Below, piece after piece: positions 46,805 to 57,077 of a stretch of DNA of 64,000 nt (position 1 is its first letter; each line of letters opens with the position of its first letter). This DNA comes from Nilaparvata lugens (taxonomy: Eukaryota; Arthropoda; Insecta; Hemiptera; Delphacidae). The position numbers and the translations under genes were made by a program. The notes under the pieces were generated by a model. That model saw only the letters and a list, made by a program, of their open reading frames with translations. It was not told where the DNA came from and did no database searches. The DNA lies in the NCBI RefSeq assembly GCF_014356525.2, contig NC_052511.1, positions 16,623,236 to 16,687,235 on the forward strand. Direction: 5' to 3'.

Positions 46805-47700
46805 ATTCCTTACCTTATTACCATAGGTAAGGAAAGTAGCCTATTGCTTTCCGAAAAAATTAAGGTACCCAAATTTTTAAATTTCTATACGTTTCAAGGT
46901 CCCCTGAGTCCAAAAAATTGTTTTTAGGGTATTGGTCTGTATGTGTGTGTCTGTGTGTATGAGTGTATGTATGTCTGTATACACGATATCTCATCTCCCA
47001 ATTAACGGAATGACTTGGAATTTGGAACTCAAGGTCCTTACAATATAAAGATCCGACACGAACAATTTCGATCAAATGCAATTCAAGATGGCGGCTAAAA
47101 TGGCGAAAACGTTGTCAAAAACAGGGTTTTTTGCGATTTTCTCGAAAACTGCTCCAACGATTTTGATCAAATTTATATCTAAAATAGTCATTGATAAGCT
47201 CTATCAACTGCCACAAGTCCCAAATCTGTAAAAGTATCAGGAGCTCCGCCCCATCTATGCAAAGCTTGGTTTTAGATTCCCAATTATCAGGCTTTAGATA
47301 CAATTTAAACAAAAAATTTCAAGTGGAAAAGATTGAGCATGAAAATCTGTACAATTAATGTTCAGTAACATTTTTACCTTAAATTGAAAATAAGCTCAAA
47401 ATTCGAGAAAATGTGATTATTCAATTGCAACTGTTGGCTACTGTTGATTCTATTAAATCATTCACTACGAAGAGATAGCAGACCTCGTGTGTCTCCAGCG
47501 TTATTGTCCTGTCACCAGCTGGCTCAGATCTTTGAATAAGTAGACTTGAGATGCGCGTGAACAATAGCGTCTGGTGATCAATTTTCATAACGGCAAGGAA
47601 AGTTGCGTGAGTGCGCCTCACCAGATTTTTTTGTTTATTACGCAGTCACTATAACCTCATATCATAAATTTATCCAATTTGTCATTCATTCGTGTCTGTG
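46805..47700 (+). repeat. Dispersed repeat family F, copy 1
   Basis: Runs from AAGGTACCCAAATTTTTAAA through 'aagatggcggctaaaatggcg', AGGAGCTCCGCCCCATCTAT, CTGTCACCAGCTGGCTCAGA and 'gtgagtgcgcctcaccaga'. The same order in reverse complement fills 52770-54030. No protein is encoded. It is an uncategorised interspersed repeat with a GT-rich tract near 46938. Confidence 0.75.
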
Positions 47701-47708
47701 ATTATATG

Positions 47709-47711
47709 ATC

Positions 47712-47749
<38 letters not shown>

Positions 47750-47763
47750 AATAATGATGATGA
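47709..47763 (+). repeat. (GAT)n microsatellite
   Basis: About 17 GAT triplets with one AATAAT break. Confidence 0.95.
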
Positions 47764-47764
47764 C

Positions 47765-49055
47765 TTATTTCCATTCAATTGACTACCGATCAAATTCAAT
47801 TTGAATATCATATGAAGCTATTAATTCCAATAATTAAATTATCGTTATGCTAGTTCATCAATTTCAAATCTATTATGGTAAACATTATTAGATTACACAA
47901 TTTGTAATAACATTTTCTAAATTTCTAAATTCAATTTAGAATTGATTGATCATGTTTGATGGACAGGCAGGGAGACTGCAAACCTCACTCGATGATTGTT
48001 TAAATGATAGATCTCATTTTTATCAATTCATGAATATATAATTATTTTCTATTTGTTCAATGTAGGTAATAGAATTATTTTTTAGCGAATTTCAGCCCAA
48101 TTTATAGAAATAGAACATATTATTGAAGTGCCTTACACTTTTCCTAGCCCAATGTATAAATGGTGTATTGATGGTCTAATAATAGTAATAAATTAATAAA
48201 AAGGGAATGTTATACCCCAAAATTTCCAATACATAGGCTCTTTTGTTGCACAAAAGCCTTTCAAATTTTAATGATGATTCCGCGAGAACCAATCAGAGAA
48301 GATATTTCTGAAGAGAAGGCTTTTCTGACTGGTTCTCATGGAATTTAATCGGGATTAAAAACTATCAGATTTTTGTGCAACCGGGTGATAATCCTCTGAA
48401 AAACAAAAACCTTAAATAATCAAACTAGAATTTCAAATAATATAATATCTATTTTTCACATTATGGCACCCTATATTTCATGAAGTAAATAATTATAATT
48501 ATGTATATCATTTCCTACCTCCAATTCAAAGCAATTTTAACAAAATACTGAAAATGCATCAACAGCATATTAAACACATCTGTTTATCGTTGTTTTACAA
48601 TAAATAATACTTGACTGAATAAATAAATACATTCAATTAAAATCTAAAATAAAATTAAACTGAAAAAAATTAGCATCTGCCTAAAAGTTGAAGTAGATTA
48701 TTGCTTACAATAATAAAAAATAATTTACTTCATGTATATTTCTGTAAATTAGTCCAGATATTTAGCATTGGCCTACCCCATAAATCAATAGAATAAAAAT
48801 AGCACTCTACCTTCAGATAATTGCAGTTTCAAGTCTGCAAACTCCAAGACAGATAATAGCAATGTTTTTAGTAGAAAATGTTGGCTCTGGTTCAATCTTG
48901 ACTTCCACCGTGCACACTGACTGACTCTGGCCACGACTTGACCTTGACTTGACCTCAATTCCCCCTCAATTGAGCATACAATTTCTATTTATTATCAAGT
49001 TCAAATGAAATTTGTCATTTTAAATAGTTAAATTAATGCCATGTCGTCAAAAAAC
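47765..49055. other. No gene beyond the family C MITE
   Basis: AT-rich; a short block of GACTTGACC repeats lies at about 48935-48952. Confidence 0.45.
48243..48385. mobile_element. MITE family C, compact copy
   Basis: Left TTGCACAAAAGCCTTTCAAA and right ...GATTTTTGTGCAACCGG are inverted. GAGAACCAATCAGAGAAG and its complement CTGACTGGTTCTC flank the centre. At about 143 bp it is the most symmetrical copy in the window. Confidence 0.65.
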
Positions 49056-49057
49056 GT

Positions 49058-49150
49058 TCTTCTTCTTCTTCTCTTCTTCTCTTCTTCTTCTTCTTCTTCT
49101 TCTTCTTCTTCTTCTTCTTCTTCTTCTCCTCCTCCTCCTCCTCCTCCTCG
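49058..49150 (+). repeat. Compound (CTT)n-(CTC)n microsatellite
   Basis: CTT triplets 49058-49126 with two breaks, then CTC triplets to 49150. Confidence 0.97.
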
Positions 49151-49639
49151 TCAATAATAATCAAGAGTACAGCTTATCAAGTGAAGAGTGAATAACTATA
49201 TTCATAACATTAACAGGGACGATGCGTGACTTTTTGGCTCAGTCATCTCCAGGAACAATTCAGTTAAAAGTTTGATTGAAAGCTGCACCCCCCCCCCTAC
49301 TTAAAATATAAAAATTTTTCATTTTTAGAAGTCATCCTTCTCTCTCAAAAATTCCTTCCGTATCGACACTCACTATTCACACATGTGTATTGCTTTTATC
49401 TGTCGAGTCCAGTCTAGATCCAGTGTTGCAAACTAACACCCTAACTATCAAACTAAATAATATAATTATAAATAATTATAAGGTCCAGTTCCTGAGCTCG
49501 GGGATCGGGATTTAGCTAAGTTCGTAAGTTCTAGACTTTTAAACTCAGAAATTTGGCTTTCCCAGTCACTGCGTCTACACCCTGGATACGTCTACGCCAC
49601 GTTTCGGAAAGCCAATTTTCAGAGTTGAAAAGTCTAGAA

Positions 49640-51126
49640 CAGGGGTTCCCACTGGTGGTCCGCGGACCCCCAGGGGTCCTGGGGGCATGTTGTGGGGGTC
49701 TGCCACATATAAACTGAGAATCTAGGGAAAGTACGGTATAATTTGAATTGAATAGAGATGAGGTTCGTATTTTTCTCATCGATACTAAGTACGCAGATTT
49801 GTTCAGACTTCTCCTGGCTCTGCTCAGTTGCTTATCTAGCTGATGTTTTTGAACTTTTAAATGGGCTGAATCAAAGTCTGCAGGGAAAAATTTTGGCCTT
49901 TTAATGTGGAAGATAAAATTTGTGCTATGAAGAAAAAATGCCGAATGTGGGCAACGCGGGTAGAAAACAAATCATTCACGAATTTCTCTACTTTGAAGCA
50001 ATTCGTGGAGGCTTCTGAGGAAAATTTACCTGATCAAATAAAAAGCAGAACATTCACGCAGCTTAGCAATCAGTTTTAGGGCATCTTTTCCTGAAACTGA
50101 CCCAGATTATAATTGAGTTGAAAATCCCTTCTGCTGTTAAGATATATGTGAGATTCGTGGGCTCACGGAAAAAGAACAAGATCAACTTGTGGATTTATCC
50201 TGCTTTAGTGAAATTAAAAACCAATTTGATAGTAACTCGATTTTGGTAGACTTTTGGGCAACAGCACTAAAGAACTATAAAGAGCTTGGAGAAAAGGCAG
50301 TGATGTTAATACTTCCCTTTGCAATGACTTACCGTTGTGAACAAGCATTTTCATCAATGTGTTTGTGAAAAACAAGTTTGTTAGAAATCGACTCGACATG
50401 CGGTCAGATTTTAGAGTGAATGTGTCAAGTATGGAGAGCCTGATCTCTCAGGAATCATCAACTTGAAGAAAAAATTCAACTCATCTCATTGAACAAAAAG
50501 TGATAATTATTAGGAACAGTGGACCTAGTCTTCATTTCCGCAACTTATTTGAGCTGAGGTACCTTACAAGGATCGTATTCTCCATATCAAAACCAAGTTA
50601 GTAGTGGGACAATTTCCGTAATGATTTTACAATAACAATAACTTTACATTAATAATAACACGAAAATTATTATGTTAAATGCACACAAAAGATTGTAAAT
50701 CTGAAGTTTTTAATATTATTCTAACGTACCGTAATTTAAATAATGATAATAAATGATTAAAAAACTACCAACATTTTCCTTGAAATGTCTTCTTCTCGTT
50801 ATCGAATTGAGTTATGAATTTACAACAGAGTCTGAAGCAATCGAAAATAATATTGAACTGGCTCTTTCTGAATGCACTATGAAGTTTAAATATTCTGACA
50901 ACCTATTTAAAAGATGATAGATACAAGGCATATAATATATATTTTTTCAATGTTATTCCATCAGATTAGCTGCTATACTTATTACTATTAAAAGTGTTGG
51001 GTGGGGGGGGGGGCTGGCGGTAGATGAAAATATTTTTATAACTGTGCATTTGAGAAGTAGTGGGGGTCCGCATAAATATAATAAATGGATGAGGGGTCCT
51101 TGGGAAAATTTTGCTGGGAACCCCTG
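49640..51126 (+). mobile_element. hAT DNA transposon with intact ends and target duplication
   Basis: The 12-bp terminal inverted repeats are perfect: CAGGGGTTCCCA at 49640 and TGGGAACCCCTG at 51115-51126. The 8-bp GTCTAGAA is duplicated on both sides (49632-49639, 51127-51134). The CAGGG start and 8-bp duplication are diagnostic of hAT. Subterminal GGTCC and GGGGTCC boxes also repeat. At 1,487 bp it is internally deleted, but it carries a recognisable transposase remnant. Confidence 0.92.
49860..50520 (+). pseudogene. Decayed hAT transposase (ZBED5-like C-terminal half)
   Basis: Plus-strand translation gives MWATRVENKSFTNFSTLKQF and, after several stops and shifts, FWATALKNYKELGEKAVMLI, LPFAMTYRCEQAFSSM and NKFVRNRLDMRSDFR. 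This is the hAT dimerisation region (LP.....CE.AFS...KNK.RNRLD), close in wording to ZBED5/SCAND3-type transposases. The zinc-finger (BED) domain and most of the catalytic core are missing. It lies wholly inside the hAT element and cannot make a functional enzyme. Confidence 0.8.
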
Positions 51127-51331
51127 GTCTAGAACTTATCTAAACGCCAAGCTCGGAAACTAATCCTTAATAATTGAAATAAATTTAAAAAATGGGAATG
51201 AAATTACAATAATTATCAATGTATTAACAAATTACAGACAAAATAATCATTGTATGGTTTGCAACACTGGCAGGGAACAGTGGACTCGCAGAAAATAGCG
51301 ATGTCTTTGACCGTTTACTCCACTATCATTT

Positions 51332-51335
<4 letters not shown>

Positions 51336-51381
<46 letters not shown>
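51336..51381 (+). repeat. (GA)n microsatellite
   Basis: About 23 GA dinucleotides. Confidence 0.97.
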
Positions 51382-51384
<3 letters not shown>

Positions 51385-52765
51385 GTGACGTTGCAGAAGA
51401 GTGTTGGTAACGAATGCTAAATAACAATTTAGATATTACAATATACAATTGCTAGTAATATCTATAAGTAAATAACAGCTGATAGTTGCAGTGATAGTAG
51501 TTTTAATTTTTCTGCTCAAAATTTTCAAGTTTATTTCAATATTATTGAAACTTTCGGATTGTTTAGTGTTATTTCCGGCTCTTATCAACCCTTCGAAATT
51601 CAAAATTCATCAGTCATTATCTCGAATACGTATTCTCTGAGTGTTAATCTTTGGTGAAAACAGAAATTTTAAACTTAACCTCACTTTGGACTATTTATGT
51701 GCCAAAATCAAGGAATTGAAGAAGTTTTGGGCAATTGCCTGTTTCTCTTTCCAAATATCGTGTTTTTAATAAATAAATAAATAGCATTAGTGGAATCGCA
51801 AGTTTTTGAGAATCACATTGAATGGATGGAACTGATAATGCAGTAGTCTACTTTATTCAAACTTAGCGTGCTCGCAAAAAAAACGATTAACTTTTGGTTT
51901 CTTCGCCTTTTTTGGCATTTCTTTTAAATATTTTCAATTTAATAATATACACATTACATATCAATTTATGTCTGTACATTACTGTGGAGTAAATAACAAA
52001 TAATTATTATTATCAATTAAGAAATCTTTCAATTCAAGTATTTTTGAGAATTGACCTCGCAAATGTTTGATTCGAGGGTGCTGAATCCGAATCTGAAATC
52101 GCGAATTCTCTATCTTCATTTCTAAGTGATTCAGATTTTGATGGATAGGATGAGTCCTAATCGTTTCCTAGAAAAAACGCTACTATCTGGCTGAGAATGA
52201 TCGAAAACCCAAGCACGAACCCTCAAACCTCAGAAATTTGCAACGATCTTTGGTCTACTCGATGCAATCCAATATCACTGTCGTGTAGACACGGCATTAT
52301 GGGTAATTACCCTTCGAATTTTCTTCTCTGTCCAATTTACTCTCTTCTCCGTCGCACAGAAACAACTTACTCAATACTGAGATGCTTGCCTTACTAATGA
52401 TTGCCTTACCTAGAATTAAATAACCGATGTTTCAATTGCATCATTAAGCCTAACTTATCAATTTCTCTCCTATAAACTTCAATTTTAAAATTTGAATTTG
52501 TCATTCAAAACAAAACTTCAACTCCCGCACCGTTCTGGACATAAATCTTAACAAAATAAGTCCCGGATTCATAAAAACGTCGAAATAAACAGAGCCAGTA
52601 ATTACACCGTCCTTCCACAGAAAGACATGCTAGCCAATCTTACGTTTCAGGAAATATGTAATCTTTGACTCATTCAATCTCGAAATCACATTATTTGACA
52701 ATTTTATTGTAATTTTCCTGGAAATAGGACACTAGAGTCTAAAAAGATTAACATTGAGGTAACTA
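51385..52765. other. No gene seen
   Basis: AT-rich; holds the foldback-family fragment at 52071. Frame 52197-52397 lacks any motif. Confidence 0.45.
52071..52145 (+). mobile_element. Fragment of the 21.1-kb foldback family
   Basis: TTCGAGGGTGCTGAATCCGA and the following bases up to TTTTGATGGA closely parallel 21489-21560 (GGGCGCTGAATTCGAATCTG ... TTTTGGTGGA). It is a solitary inner-arm fragment. Confidence 0.55.
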
Positions 52766-53652
52766 TGATTGTAGTGTGTGTGTAACTGACCGAGCGAAGT
52801 GAGGTCTAAGATTCAAGTCGACGGTTTGGCATTTCTCTTAATGTTAAATGTTTGAATGTTTAAATTTATGTTGCGCATTTACGGCGAAACGCGGTAATAG
52901 ATTTCCATGAAATTTGACAGGTATGTTCCTTTTTATAATTGCGCGTCGACGTATATACAAGGTTTTTGGAAGGAAAAAGGAGCCTCCTTCATACGCCAAT
53001 ATTAGAGTAAAAATCTGGTGTGGCGCACTCACACAATTTTCCATGCCGTTATCTAAAATGATCACCTAACGCTAGTGTTCCCGCGCATCTCAAGTGTACT
53101 ATTCAAAGATATGAGCCAGCTGGTGACAGGACAAAACGCTGGATACACACGAGATCTGCTATCTTTTCATTGTGAATGATTCAATAGAATCAACAGTTGC
53201 CAACAATAATCACATAGTTGCAATTGAATAATCACATTTTCTCGAATTTCAAGCTTATTTTCAATTTTAGGTGAAAATGTTACTGGACATTAATTGAAGA
53301 GATTTTCATGCTCAATTTTTTCCTCTCAAAATTTTTCGTTTAAATTATATCAGACCTAATAATTGGAAATCTAAAATCAAACTTTGCATAGATGGGGTGG
53401 AGCTCCTGAAATTTTTACAGATATGGGACTTGTGGCTGTTGATATAGCTTATCAATCTTTGGAGCCATTTTCGAGAAAATCCCGAAAAACCCTGTTTTTG
53501 ACAACATTTTAGCCGCCATCTTGAATTGCATTTGATCAAAATTGTTCATGTCGGATCCTTGTAGTGTAAGGACCTTAAGTTCCAAATTTCAAGTCATTCC
53601 GCTAATTGGGATATGAGATATCGTGTACACAGACGCACATACACTCATAAGC

Positions 53653-53882
53653 TGCGTACACATATACGCTCTTCCAACCCGCACCGAGCACGCTCCTCCC
53701 TCGTACCGCCTCGTTCCTCCATCGAACTACAGTCGCGCCGCCCACGCACCCATCATGAACGTTACGGAAGATGTTAGATCTTCTCGCGTTCCCCGGTCGA
53801 ACCATTGTTGCTCCCCGGTCGATCATCAATCGCTCTGCTGGAGTGACGTTCGGTTGCGGAGCAGAGCGAAAGTCTGTACGCA
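53653..53882. mobile_element. GC-rich MITE nested in repeat family F
   Basis: The ends TGCGTACACATATACGCTC and (reverse) TGCGTACAGACTTTCGCTC match at 15 of 19 positions. The 230-bp insert is far richer in CpG than its surroundings and opens reading frames on both strands that are unlikely to be genes. Comparison with repeat copy 1, which is uninterrupted here, shows it is an insertion. Target duplication unclear because it landed in simple sequence. Confidence 0.65.
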
Positions 53883-53884
53883 CC

Positions 53885-53888
<4 letters not shown>

Positions 53889-53930
<42 letters not shown>
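53889..53930 (+). repeat. (CA)n microsatellite
   Basis: About 21 CA dinucleotides, abutting the nested GC-rich MITE. Confidence 0.97.
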
Positions 53931-53933
<3 letters not shown>

Positions 53934-54044
53934 CAATACCCAAAAACCACTTTTTCGGACTTAGGGGACCTTGAAACGTATAGAAATTTAGAAAATAGGG
54001 TACCTTAATTTTTATAATAGGGCAAGGAAAGTAAAAATCAGACT

Positions 54045-54125
54045 ATAGAATTATTCATCATAATCAGCTGACAAGTGCTACTCAGATGTGTGGAGAAGCC
54101 AGTCTATTGCTGTATTTTCATAACT
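54045..54125 (+). mobile_element. Centre fragment of MITE family E
   Basis: ATAGAATTATTCATCATAAT, AATCAGCTGACAAGTGC and AGATGTGTGGAGAAGCC match the middle of the 58.3-kb MITE. The outer arms are missing. Confidence 0.5.
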
Positions 54126-54200
54126 ATAGTTTCAATCAGGTACTTGTGGATGAGAATACTGCGTGAGGTCTATTGTTCACAGAACTACTAGTTGTAAAAT

Positions 54201-54218
54201 TGTGTGTGTGTGTGTGTT
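54201..54218 (+). repeat. (TG)n microsatellite
   Basis: Nine TG dinucleotides. A similar short run is at 28990-29004. Confidence 0.9.
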
Positions 54219-54537
54219 GGTGCTTAATATGTTGTGTATTAATATGTGAATACTACTCCAATCAAGACAATCACTTAAAATTCAAACTTCGGAATAGTAA
54301 AGATCTCTGACCCTAACGATTTCAATAAAGTGCTATTCAAGAAATGACTGAAGTGATTAGTGTCTATTTCACAAGAGAGGGCAATCTCAAACTGAGCACC
54401 CAGAGTTCACAGAGGATGCAGTCAGAGAAAGCTGCTCTGAACAGTGCTTCACTTGTAATAGTCATTTAATGATGTCTTGTAACAATCAATTATTAATGTA
54501 AAAAATGTGTATACTTTTTGACAAATTAATACAATGT

Positions 54538-54659
54538 AACTTGTCGCGTCGACAAGAAGAACAGCAGAATGTCGAGAGGGATGTAAGGATGAGGCTGTGA
54601 AGGCTAAGGCTCTACATGGGCTATAGTGCCAATAATGATGATGATGAACTTGTCGCGTC
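54538..54659 (+). mobile_element. Short RTE 3'-end insertion with 13-bp target duplication
   Basis: AACTTGTCGCGTC occurs at 54538-54550 and again, unchanged, at 54647-54659. Between them lie 96 bases whose end encodes VKAKALHGL and a stop (a common LINE ORF2 terminus), a few UTR bases and an ATG-repeat tail. This is a severely 5'-truncated, target-primed insertion. The perfect duplication implies it is fairly young. Confidence 0.75.
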
Positions 54660-54661
54660 CA

Positions 54662-56250
54662 TTAGAATAACACGAGTGGTCACGTGTTGTTCTTTCTACA
54701 AACGTCAGTTATTTTGATGAAATATTTAATCTATATTTGAACATGAAAAGTGGTATTTTTCATGACAATTCACAACGCAATTTGCATCATAAGTTGTAAA
54801 TAATACCAGTGTACCCTTTTAAAAACGTTTTAATATAGCCCCTTGAGACCTATCCACGCAATTACCTTTTATTTGTAATTTGACCACTTATTTCCTTTCT
54901 CAGATGGGAACTGCTAATACCAAGGCCGATGCAACGAAAAAATGAAAAGTAAGAATAGAAAAATGTTATTTTGTTCATAATAATAATAATGCTAATAATA
55001 AGTTATTAATTTTGTCTGTGTTGAACTGACCGACTATCAGGTCGGGTAAAAGTGATCCAGACACCAATAGAGGAGACCTTATTATTTCCTCAATTTTTTT
55101 TTCCAATATAATTCCTAATTTTCTGTAATTAAATATTTAAATAGCCTCATCATTGATAAAATACGTGGATTCGCTTATGAATGTCAGTAAAATAGTATTG
55201 TTTCCCAGCCTTAATATTCTGATATTTTGTAAGAAATTATGAGTGAGAAAAACTTGCTTAGCCGCTATTTATATTTTTTTATGAATTCTTATTCAAGAAA
55301 ATTAGTTCTAGTGAATGGTTCATTGCATCATTTTTAAAACTTCTTATATTTCTTCCTAAATTCTTGAAAAATCATTTCATATGACAGTAGTAATGGAGGA
55401 TTATCGATTTCTATTTGTTTTCAGAATTTGTTATCGAGGCACTTACATTTGAGATGGAGCTATTATTGCAAATGGCCGCCATGGAAAAATCATTCAGCAT
55501 TGGTTGGTGAAAGCGGACTTCAAATTGAGTGAGTTGGGCGGGCACAGAGCAAGACAATATTATTGTGTTATCTAGTGTTGAAAAAGCAGTGTTGTGGAAC
55601 AGGGTGACTGTAATAGAATATTTAGAAGAGATCTGCATTCAAAAAACTCGCAAATTTTAACACATACGGTTTCTGTGTTTCATAAAACTGTGGATAGGTT
55701 AAAATGATGTTCCTCCAATAATCAGGTATCCCCTGAGACATCCTATAATAAATAAGCAATATCAATTATTATTGGGTGCAAATGTGCAGTTTTTTGAGTG
55801 CAGTCAATCGTTATCAAGCGATCAATAATATAATTGAGGGTGGAAATTGCTATTATTAATAAAATAATGAAAAATCCATGCCATGATATAAATATGTATA
55901 ATTTGTCTTTGATATATGTAAACATATGTTATATATTGTTCAAAAAATGTAAAAAACCGTCATTGCAAATGGCTATTAACATGGAAATTGAAAGAGACTA
56001 GACATCTGCGAAAAGATTTCTTTTGCAGATTAAAACATTATTTTCCAGTATTATCTGCAGTCAAGCAAAACAAATTATCAATGACCTATTGTCATTGCAA
56101 TTCCCACATAAATAACAAAATAATTTTAGGAATGTTTCATTGAATTGAAAATTATTATATTCTTGCCAGTCAAGTTAGAATAATTCGAATAATTGAGGAT
56201 GAGCTCTTTCATTTTAAATCAAAAACTAGAAAAAATATTATCCATTATAT
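54662..56250. other. No gene seen
   Basis: AT-rich. Minus frames at 55411-55638 and 55743-55925 are not protein-like. The 55021-55060 stretch has GACCGACTATCAGGTCGG, a short hairpin. Confidence 0.45.
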
Positions 56251-56342
56251 AATACAGGGTGTTTGAAAAGGTGTAAATTAATGAAAAACTACATCGACAA
56301 GTACATACAATGGAAGAGAGAACCAGAGAACCTTGTCATAGG

Positions 56343-56638
56343 TTAACTCTTTGAAGCCCAAGACTTGAACCGCTATTAAGGTTGCATATGCACATGTGAC
56401 TTGAAAAAATAAATGTTGTTTTTTATGTTAATGAGTTGTTATGAGTCTAAAAAAGACTAACCACCATGCATGAGCAACAATTAAAAAGGTGGTTACCTAC
56501 GCTAGCCACCAAACTAAAAATAAATGTTGTTTTTTATGTTAATGAGTTGTTATGAGTCTAAAAAAGACTAACCACCATGCATGAGCAACAATTAAAAAGG
56601 TGGTTACCTACGCTAGCCACCAAACTTCAAAGAGTTAA
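56343..56638. mobile_element. piggyBac-like MITE with internal 111-bp tandem duplication
   Basis: TTAA (56343-56346) plus CTCTTTGAAG is mirrored by CTTCAAAGAG plus TTAA (56635-56638). TTAA target duplication is diagnostic of piggyBac. Between the ends, a 111-bp unit (AAATAAATGTTG... to ...GCCACCAAACT) is present twice, 56405-56515 and 56516-56626, with essentially no difference. Each unit contains GGTGGTT/AGCCACC inverted words. No coding. Confidence 0.72.
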
Positions 56639-56770
56639 TAAGTATAAAAGATTAAATACTTGTGTATATTAGGTATCGCTTACTCTTGTATAGAATAGGT
56701 ATATGAATAGAATAGAATACTCTTGTATACTATAGGTATCGCTTACTCTTGTATAGAATTGCACTTTAAA

Positions 56771-57077
56771 TACAGTAGAACCCGGTTACAACGCGGTTGA
56801 AGGGACCATCGGTTTCTGAGCGTTATAGCCGGAGTAGCGCTATAACAAGAGTTGCCATTTATCAACAGTGGAAATTGATTCTAAGACTTGAATTGATTGT
56901 TTTGTCAAAACTGCTAAGATGATTTAATTTTTTCATTGAAATTCCAAATGCCACGAACTGTAGAGCCTGCTAAATCAAATTTTCGACACACATCAATTTG
57001 TTTCCGACCATTTTCCAAACACTCAATCACTTCAAGTTTCAGTTCAAATGTTAATGATTTATGCTTTGCTATAATGT
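56771..57077 (-). mobile_element. pogo/Tigger-like remnant
   Basis: TA-CAGTAGAACCCGGTTACA at 56771 followed by AACGCGGTTGAAGGGACC and 'gcgttatagccgg' is the typical pogo/Tigger terminal repeat. Inside, the minus strand from 57073 to 56914 encodes KLEVIECLENGRKQIDVCRK, then FDLAGSTVRGIWNFNEKIKS and a TAG. This is the CENP-B-type (psq) N-terminal helix-turn-helix of Tigger transposases. The catalytic DDE domain is absent and I find no matching right end, so it is a truncated relic. Confidence 0.75.

Larger units (their letters stand above)
49482..51167. mobile_element. Family A MITE, copy 2, interrupted by a hAT element
   Basis: The left part 49482-49639 (GGTCCAGTTCCTGAGCTCGG..., TTTCGGAAAGCCAATTTTC) and right part 51135-51167 (CTTATCTAAACGCCAAGCTCGG...) together make a shorter relative of the 18.1-kb MITE. 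TAA flanks both ends (49479-49481, 51168-51170). The hAT insertion at 49640-51126 splits the right arm, so this MITE is the older of the two. Confidence 0.72.
52770..54030 (-). repeat. Dispersed repeat family F, copy 2, inverted and longer
   Basis: Reverse-complement counterpart of 46805-47700 (for example ATAGATGGGGTGGAGCTCCT, TTAGCCGCCATCTTGAATTG, CTTGAAACGTATAGAAATTT). It extends further, to about 52770 (ACCGAGCGAAGTGAGGTCTA). The GT tract of copy 1 is here a (CA)n array beside a nested GC-rich insertion at 53653-53882 that copy 1 lacks. Confidence 0.75.

Noticed and set aside
53602..53964. Two 113-codon frames, one on each strand
   Set aside because: They span the (CA)n array and the GC-rich nested MITE, reading as poly Cys-Val or Thr-His; repeat by-products.
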